From Acidobacteriota bacterium (lineage in GTDB: Bacteria > Acidobacteriota > Terriglobia > Bryobacterales > Bryobacteraceae): a stretch of DNA of 15,756 bases. This document shows, in pieces, positions 11,316 through 15,756 of the stretch. Made by a program: the position numbers and the translations under genes. The notes below the pieces were generated by a model. The model searched no databases. It had not been told where the DNA came from and saw nothing but the letters and a program-made list of their open reading frames with translations. Every line of letters starts with the position of its first letter. Positions within the stretch are counted from its first letter, which is position 1. Where the stretch lies: positions 1,648-17,403 of the forward strand of contig JAPKYY010000156.1 of the NCBI GenBank assembly GCA_026394095.1, given 5' to 3'.

Positions 11316-14018
11316 TTATTCTTGCCGTAAGGCTGTGGCTGGGTCTAGTGCAGCAGCGCGGCGGGCCGGAAGCCAGGCGGCTATGGTTGCCGAAGAGGCC
11401 AGCAGGAGCAGTGAGATGCCAATCAGGATTGGGTTGAGGGGCTTCAACTCGAAGAGTTCTTTCTCGAGGAACTTACTGCCGTAGTAGATGGCAGGTGCGC
11501 CGAGGATGAGGCCCAGAGTGGTGAGGCCGATGGCTTCTTTGAGGACCATCCAGATGACGTTGCGGGGGACTGCGCCGAGGGCAAGGCGGACGCCAATTTC
11601 GTTGCGGCGGCGGCTCGCGTTGTAGGACATTACGCCGTAGAGGCCGATGACGCTGAGCAGTAGCGCGAGGATGCCGAAGGAGCCGCAGAGGGTGGCGAAC
11701 ATGCGCTCGCGCTGGAGGTTGCGGGCGACGAGTTCTTCCATGGTGAAGGGGTCGGCTAGCGGTAAGTTGGGGTCGAGCTGGCGCATGATTTCGCGGATCG
11801 ATGGAAGGAGCGCGCTGGGGTTGGCTTTGGTTCGCAGGACGACAGTAGCTTCTTCTTTCTGTGTCTCAAAGGGCAACCAGAGGAGGTGGGGGCGTTCTTT
11901 CATGGAGTTGAAGGCGAAGGCGGGTGCGACTCCGATGATTTCCATGGATTCGGCCTTTGGTGAGGGGTCGTCGCCGTGGCGTATTTTGCGGCCGATGGGG
12001 AAGGTGTTGGGGTCGAGCTGGCGGGCGAGGTCTTCACTGATGATGGCGACCTTGGGTGCTTTGGGAGCCATGTCGGCGGCGGTGAAGTTGCGGCCGGCCT
12101 TGAGTTTGCCGGCGAAGATCGGCAGGTAGGTTGGAGTGATGGCGTTGATGGCGACGTCGAATTTCTTGTCTTTGCCGACCTCCTGGATGTTGCCCCACCA
12201 GCCGCCCTGATTCATGGGCCGGATTGTGGCGAGCGAAGCCGATTCTACGCCGGGTGCGCTGGCGAGGGTGCGCTCGAGTTTGTCGTAGAAGGGGGGGAGC
12301 GTGTCTTTGTTGTAGCCGGAGGTTCCCGGGCGGAGGCCAAAGACGAGGATGTTGCCGCGATCGAAGCCGGTGTCCTGCGAGGAGAGGTTTCGGAGGTTTT
12401 CCGTGAAGAGGACGGCTGCGGCGACCAGGATGATTGCGAAACCCATTTGGCCGACGATGAGGAGACGGCCGGGCGTCCACCAGCGGCGAGCAGCAGAGCC
12501 GAGGCTGCCGGAGCCTTCTTTGAGTGCCGAGTTTGTGTCGACGCGGGAGGCACGCCAGGCGGGGAAGAGCCCGAAGAGGAAAAGTGTGAGCATCGAGATG
12601 AGCGCTACTGAGGCGAGCATGGGGAGGTCGATGGTGAGGGGAAGGGGAGCTGAGTTGTCGCGGTTGCTGATGAATTGTGCGAGGCCCTTTGCGGTGGCGT
12701 AGGCGACGACGATGCTGGCGAGGGCGCTGAGGGTGGCGAGGATGGCGCTCTCGGTGAGGAATTGGCGGAGGAGGCGGCTTTGGGTGCAGCCGAGGCTGAG
12801 GCGGAGGGCGACTTCTTTGCTGCGGGCGGTGGCACGGGCTAGCAGGAGGTTGGCTGTGTTTGCGCAAGCGATGAGCAAGACCATGACCAGCAGGGCACCG
12901 AGGACGAGGAGGGGACTGCGGAAGTCGCGACTGAGATCGCCGAGGCCGCGGCGGCCATCGTCGAGGCGGAGGATGGGGTTGGTTTCGCCGGGTTTGGGCT
13001 CACGATTTTTTTGCCAGGACTGCGCGAAGGCGGCACCGAGTAGTGGCTGCAGTGTGTCTGTTGTGTTGCCGGGGTTGGTGCGGGCTAAAGCCTGGACTAC
13101 CCAGGAACGGGGGTTGTTGAAATCGATATTGCCATTGCGGGATTGCGCGAATTCGGAGGACTTCCAGAGTGGGGAGTATAAGTCTGTGGAGTCGCCCGGG
13201 ATGAGGCCGTAGAAGCTTGCGGGGAGGACGCCGATGATCTCGTAGGGGCGGTTGTCGATACGCAGAATCTGGCCGATGACTTTGGGATCGGAGGCGAAGA
13301 ATTTGGTGTAGAAGTAGTGGGAGAGGAGAGCGACTGCAGGGGCGGTGGGGGTGTTGTCTTCTTCTCGAATGCTGCGGCCGAGGATGGGCTGGACCTGGAG
13401 GGTGCTGAAGAAGTTTCCACCGACAGCGCGGTTAAAGGCGATGACGGGCCGGCCGGCAAAACTGACGCTGCTGGGGAGGGCGAAGCTGTATGCGGAAATG
13501 GAGGCGCGGCCGGCTGCGGCCTTCTTCATGGACTCGATGGCTGTGTGGGGGAAGAAGTCGGCCACTCTGGTGACACCGTCGCGGAACATGCTGCCGGCGC
13601 CGCCGTCGGCGAGGTGTTGGGGGAAGCCAGCGGCCTGCCAGTGGATCAGTGAGAGTTGCTCTGGGGCCGGCACGGGGAGGGTGCGCCAGAGGATCGTGTT
13701 CATCAGGGAGACGATGGCGGAATTGGCGCCGATGCCGAGGGCGAGGGAGAGGACGACGGCGGCGGTGACGATGGGGGTTTGCTTGAGTTGACGGAGGCCG
13801 AAGTGGAGGTCCTGGAAGATGGTTTGGAGCCAGGCCCAGGGGCTTTCGTCGCGGCATTCTTCTTTGATTTGTTCGGGGCCGCCGAATTGTTTCTTTGCGA
13901 GGATGCGGGCTTCTTGCGGGCTGTGGCCGCGGCGGATGAATTCGTCGGTGAGCTCGGCGAGGTGGTGGGCGAGTTCGCGTTGTAAGTCAGATTCGTGGTT
14001 TTGCCAGGGGAAGCGCAT
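11316..14018 (-). CDS. ADOP-type ABC transporter permease (MacB/FtsX-like)
   Basis: A 900-residue membrane protein. It has a cytoplasmic N-terminal helical part (1-78, LQRELAHHLAELTDEFIRRG...) and a first membrane helix at about 82-105. A large periplasmic MacB_PCD domain and an FtsX core of three or four helices follow (LLVLGALLVMVLLIACANTANLLLARA and those after). A second periplasmic domain and FtsX core end in ARRAAALDPATALRQE. This duplicated layout and the ending match the acidobacterial duplicated orphan permease family (TIGR03434). These usually lack an adjacent ATPase, and none is seen here. The substrate is unknown; relatives in the MacB group act in efflux or envelope stress. It starts 31 nt after its PadR regulator. 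Confidence 0.9.
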   Translation of the reverse strand: MRFPWQNHESDLQRELAHHLAELTDEFIRRGHSPQEARILAKKQFGGPEQIKEECRDESPWAWLQTIFQDLHFGLRQLKQTPIVTAAVVLSLALGIGANSAIVSLMNTILWRTLPVPAPEQLSLIHWQAAGFPQHLADGGAGSMFRDGVTRVADFFPHTAIESMKKAAAGRASISAYSFALPSSVSFAGRPVIAFNRAVGGNFFSTLQVQPILGRSIREEDNTPTAPAVALLSHYFYTKFFASDPKVIGQILRIDNRPYEIIGVLPASFYGLIPGDSTDLYSPLWKSSEFAQSRNGNIDFNNPRSWVVQALARTNPGNTTDTLQPLLGAAFAQSWQKNREPKPGETNPILRLDDGRRGLGDLSRDFRSPLLVLGALLVMVLLIACANTANLLLARATARSKEVALRLSLGCTQSRLLRQFLTESAILATLSALASIVVAYATAKGLAQFISNRDNSAPLPLTIDLPMLASVALISMLTLFLFGLFPAWRASRVDTNSALKEGSGSLGSAARRWWTPGRLLIVGQMGFAIILVAAAVLFTENLRNLSSQDTGFDRGNILVFGLRPGTSGYNKDTLPPFYDKLERTLASAPGVESASLATIRPMNQGGWWGNIQEVGKDKKFDVAINAITPTYLPIFAGKLKAGRNFTAADMAPKAPKVAIISEDLARQLDPNTFPIGRKIRHGDDPSPKAESMEIIGVAPAFAFNSMKERPHLLWLPFETQKEEATVVLRTKANPSALLPSIREIMRQLDPNLPLADPFTMEELVARNLQRERMFATLCGSFGILALLLSVIGLYGVMSYNASRRRNEIGVRLALGAVPRNVIWMVLKEAIGLTTLGLILGAPAIYYGSKFLEKELFELKPLNPILIGISLLLLASSATIAAWLPARRAAALDPATALRQE

Positions 14019-14024
14019 GGGTTG

Positions 14025-14052
14025 GGACTCTGGGATTAGGACTCTGGGATTA
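14025..14052. repeat. 14-bp tandem duplication across the padR stop codon
   Basis: GGACTCTGGGATTA occurs twice back to back (14025-14038 and 14039-14052). On the coding strand the unit begins with TAA, and the copy at 14052 supplies the stop codon of the PadR-type gene. The duplication lengthens the gap to the permease start and leaves no ribosome site there. Confidence 0.9.
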
Positions 14053-14379
14053 GGATTCCAGAACGAGTGAGATTGCGTTGGTGTAGCGGCGCCACTGGTC
14101 GAGTTCGGCGTTGAGCTGTTTGCGACCGGTGGGGGTGAGGGAGTAGAACTTGGCCATGCGGCCGTTTTCGGATTCTTTCCACTTGGAGGTGATGAGGGAT
14201 TTGCGTTCGAGGCGGTGGAGCGCGGGGTAGAGGGAGCCTTGCTGGACCTGGAGGACTTCCTGCGAGGTGAGGAGGATGCGCTGGGCGATGCCGTAGCCGT
14301 GGAGGGGGCCTGGAGCGATGGTTTTGAGGAGGAGGAGGTCGAGGGTGCCCTGGAGGAGGTCTGATTTTTCTTGCGCCAT
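14050..14379 (-). CDS. PadR-family transcriptional regulator
   Basis: A 109-residue winged-helix protein from the ATG at 14379 (MAQEKSDLLQGTLDLLLLK). An in-frame start 16 codons upstream is rejected because that extension lies on the promoter and does not match the family. The PadR signature is clear: QGTLDLLLLKTI, LHGYGIAQRI, QGSLYPALHRLERKSLI, then a wing with GRMAKFYSLTPTGRKQL. The C-terminal helix (AELDQWRRYTNAISLVL) would form the dimer. PadR regulators next to ADOP permeases are a standing pair in Acidobacteria and are presumed to repress the permease in response to a compound. The gene heads the padR-ADOP unit. Confidence 0.9.
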   Translation of the reverse strand: MAQEKSDLLQGTLDLLLLKTIAPGPLHGYGIAQRILLTSQEVLQVQQGSLYPALHRLERKSLITSKWKESENGRMAKFYSLTPTGRKQLNAELDQWRRYTNAISLVLES

Positions 14380-14398
14380 GGGTGGTGTGTCTACATAG

Positions 14399-14427
14399 AT
14401 AGTGAAGCTACATGTGTCGAGTGTCAA
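14399..14427 (-). promoter_or_regulatory. Promoter of the padR-ADOP unit
   Basis: On the minus strand a perfect -35 TTGACA (14427-14422) is followed after 17 bp by CACTAT (14404-14399), a weak -10. CATGTAG in the spacer and TATGTAG just after the -10 form a direct repeat that could bind the PadR protein. The leader to the ATG at 14379 would be about 12 nt with no ribosome site. Confidence 0.45.
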
Positions 14428-14466
14428 GGTATGGGGGTGGGATTGGTGGGACGAGTGGGCGGGGGG

Positions 14467-14928
14467 CTAATACATTGCGTCGAAGCTTGTGAGCTTGGCG
14501 TTTCCTAGTCGCATTTCCAAGGTGAAGTAGACTTCCTCTTCGACTGGTCCATAGCCTCCTCCTCTGCGGACCCAATACATCAGCCCGACAGAGCCGGGAT
14601 TGTTCCACCTACGGCCAACACGCCAGGACTGAACCGGCCACTTAGTTTCGCGGGAAGTGAAATGTTCTGCCTGGTCAGGATGGAGGAGCGGCCGGATGCA
14701 ATCGAGGTTTCTGTTTGCCATAGATTCGAGGCAAGCTTCAGCGGAGTGTTCTGGCGATCGATCTCTGAACGGGTTGAGGATGCAGATGCTTCTCGGGCGG
14801 ACGGCATCAATTTCGGGGTTGATAAGGATCAAAACGGGTTTGGATTCCCGGAGTGCGAAGAGAATTGCGGGGCCAGCTAGAAGACAGAAGGCGAATGCTA
14901 AAAGCAGTGTTTTAAGAATTCGCGGCAT
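14467..14928 (-). CDS. Small membrane-anchored protein of unknown function
   Basis: A 153-residue protein with a single N-terminal hydrophobic segment (about 5-26, ILKTLLLAFAFCLLAGPAILF) after K6/R3. This is either an uncleaved anchor or a signal peptide. The rest is soluble and would lie outside the cytoplasm, with three further cysteines in the first half of the exported part (near 49, 67 and 77) and a beta-rich end (VGLMYWVRRGGGYG, EVYFTLEMRLGNAKLTSF). No family was recognised. It starts 11 nt after the acetyltransferase-toxin stop on the same strand and may be its third operon member, though no ribosome site is visible. The ATG is supported by the position of the hydrophobic helix. Confidence 0.55.
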   Translation of the reverse strand: MPRILKTLLLAFAFCLLAGPAILFALRESKPVLILINPEIDAVRPRSICILNPFRDRSPEHSAEACLESMANRNLDCIRPLLHPDQAEHFTSRETKWPVQSWRVGRRWNNPGSVGLMYWVRRGGGYGPVEEEVYFTLEMRLGNAKLTSFDAMY

Positions 14929-14939
14929 ATGCTTGTGGA

Positions 14940-15452
14940 TCAGCCATTGGCTGAATTGCCAAACAATCCTCGAACGTCCTTCATGAGCAGGTAAAGATGA
15001 AATTCATTGATTGGGGATCTCTCGAAACTGAAGCGCTCGTAGAATGATCTTGCAGCTTCGTCCTTTGCGTGGGCGACTATCGCTCGACTACCGACTAGCT
15101 CTGAGGCTTGAAAGGAGCGCAGTAAGGCGTCCTTGATCAGAGCTTTCCCCAATCCTGTACCCTTCTCTGAAAGATCGACAGCGAGTCTAGCCAAGAGCGT
15201 AATCGGAACGGGATATGAGCCTAAGCCTTGAGCCACTCTTTTGGGGACGTGATCTAAGCTGACAGAGCCATTGGACAGCGTGTAGTATCCAACAACTTTT
15301 TCGCCTCGCGTTGCTACGTATGTGCGTGAAGAGCGATTCTGATGGTTTTGCAGCGCAAATTTGATCAGAAACAAGTTGAGTGGTTCTACTCCACAATCAA
15401 AACTTGCCGTAAGGTGGGCTTTGTTAATGGGTTCAGGGCTGTTTAGGTTCAT
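14940..15452 (-). CDS. GNAT acetyltransferase toxin (TacT/AtaT-like)
   Basis: A 170-residue GCN5-type acetyltransferase. The acetyl-CoA loop is at 97-102 (KGTGLG, within LARLAVDLSEKGTGLGKALI), and the catalytic-type tyrosine is Y138 (AARSFYERFSF). This layout matches TacT/AtaT/ItaT toxins, which acetylate the amino group of aminoacyl-tRNA and stop translation. The N-terminal GVEPLNLFLIKFALQNHQNRSSRTYVA segment is also typical of this toxin class. The gene overlaps the DUF1778 antitoxin by 20 nt, the usual order antitoxin-toxin. The toxin assignment comes from the family and this pairing; the target tRNA cannot be read from the sequence. Confidence 0.85.
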   Translation of the reverse strand: MNLNSPEPINKAHLTASFDCGVEPLNLFLIKFALQNHQNRSSRTYVATRGEKVVGYYTLSNGSVSLDHVPKRVAQGLGSYPVPITLLARLAVDLSEKGTGLGKALIKDALLRSFQASELVGSRAIVAHAKDEAARSFYERFSFERSPINEFHLYLLMKDVRGLFGNSANG

Positions 15453-15750
15453 CGAAAAGACCAGGCTCGGTCATCAACTTACGCAGCGCCGGTAGATCGC
15501 GCGGAGGCGCATCAAGCGCGGCGCAAAACTCATCCCATTTTTCTTCGGACAAATAGAAGTGAGCCTGATCGGCAAGAATTTGCTGCGCTGCATCGAATGC
15601 CTGCTCGACCATGAAGTTTGTCAAAGTCGTTTGCTTGAGTTCGGCTGCTCGCGCAATCACGTCCTTTTGGAGCGGACGCATGCGGAGATGAACTTTCGTT
15701 TCCTTGAGAGCTACTTCGTTTCGCATCTGGCGCAAGTGTTCCTTCCTCAT
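15433..15750 (-). CDS. DUF1778 ribbon-helix-helix antitoxin (TacA-like)
   Basis: A protein of 105 residues from the ATG at 15750, or 97 from an alternative ATG at 15726 that has an AGGAAGG upstream. ETKVHLRMRPLQKDVIARAAELKQTTLTNFMVEQAF (about 17-52) is the RHH DNA-binding domain of DUF1778. The C-terminal half (about 60-105), with YLSEEKWDEFCAALDAPPRDLPALRKLM, is the segment that wraps and blocks the GNAT toxin in TacAT complexes. It precedes and overlaps the toxin gene by 20 nt. The promoter is beyond the right edge of the window, so the operator cannot be examined. Confidence 0.85.
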   Translation of the reverse strand: MRKEHLRQMRNEVALKETKVHLRMRPLQKDVIARAAELKQTTLTNFMVEQAFDAAQQILADQAHFYLSEEKWDEFCAALDAPPRDLPALRKLMTEPGLFDEPKQP

Positions 15751-15756
15751 AAGGCT

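Noticed and set aside
12034..12867. 277-codon frame overlapping the ADOP permease on the same strand
   Set aside because: Composition is extreme in Arg, Pro and His with no domain pattern; it is an out-of-frame shadow of the permease gene. The same applies to the other long frames over 11600-14000.
1..15756. CRISPR array or rRNA/tRNA genes
   Set aside because: No regularly spaced repeats and no rRNA- or tRNA-like segments were seen on either strand.

Overview
The window most resembles the chromosome of a soil acidobacterium of the Solibacter/Bryobacter (Bryobacterales) type. Three things point there: the start of the window carries the tail of a TIGR03437-type 'Solibacter' C-terminal domain; a 900-residue ADOP-type orphan permease sits behind its PadR regulator, a pairing greatly expanded in Acidobacteria; and there is a short protein with the STGPKT...RHGL N-terminus that I recall as multi-copy in that group. 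The assignment rests on family recognition only.

Layout. 1-2876 (+): end of a large surface protein, an outer-membrane beta-barrel protein, a cysteine-rich protein, a tightly overlapping CbiX-like chelatase and FAD/NAD(P) oxidoreductase, and a two-helix membrane protein. 2882-3523 (+): a KynB-type cyclase/formamidase that meets, stop codon on stop codon, a minus-strand block (6695 to 3520) of NAD-dependent epimerase, SH3-type lipoprotein and Tat-exported aldo/keto reductase. 6696-7028 is a divergent intergenic region with a perfect 10-bp inverted repeat. 7029-8090 (+): an orphan LytTR response regulator and a small partner protein, closed by a strong hairpin. 8196-8825 (-): the STGPKT-family protein, with a terminator-like hairpin in its leader.

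9149-10715 is the most interesting part. A VapB-like antitoxin is followed, in the usual ATGA overlap, by only a 21-codon relic of its PIN toxin. Next comes an intact two-gene toxin-antitoxin-like module: a winged-HTH/nucleotidyltransferase (MNT) fusion overlapping a HEPN-like gene. After that comes a second copy of the PIN-toxin tail. The two tails form 55-bp direct repeats (53 of 55 identical) bracketing the HTH-MNT/HEPN module. The module's promoter region has an 8+8 bp perfect palindrome lying between the -35 and -10 candidates, as expected for an autorepressor. The MNT and HEPN active-site signatures both deviate from the textbook form.

10725-15750 (-): a secreted protein of unknown function, the ADOP permease with its PadR regulator, and at the right edge a DUF1778/GNAT (TacAT-like) toxin-antitoxin pair followed by a small membrane-anchored protein. 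The window therefore holds metabolic and envelope genes interrupted by two toxin-antitoxin islands, one of them a composite of two systems. No rRNA, tRNA, CRISPR array or transposase was seen.
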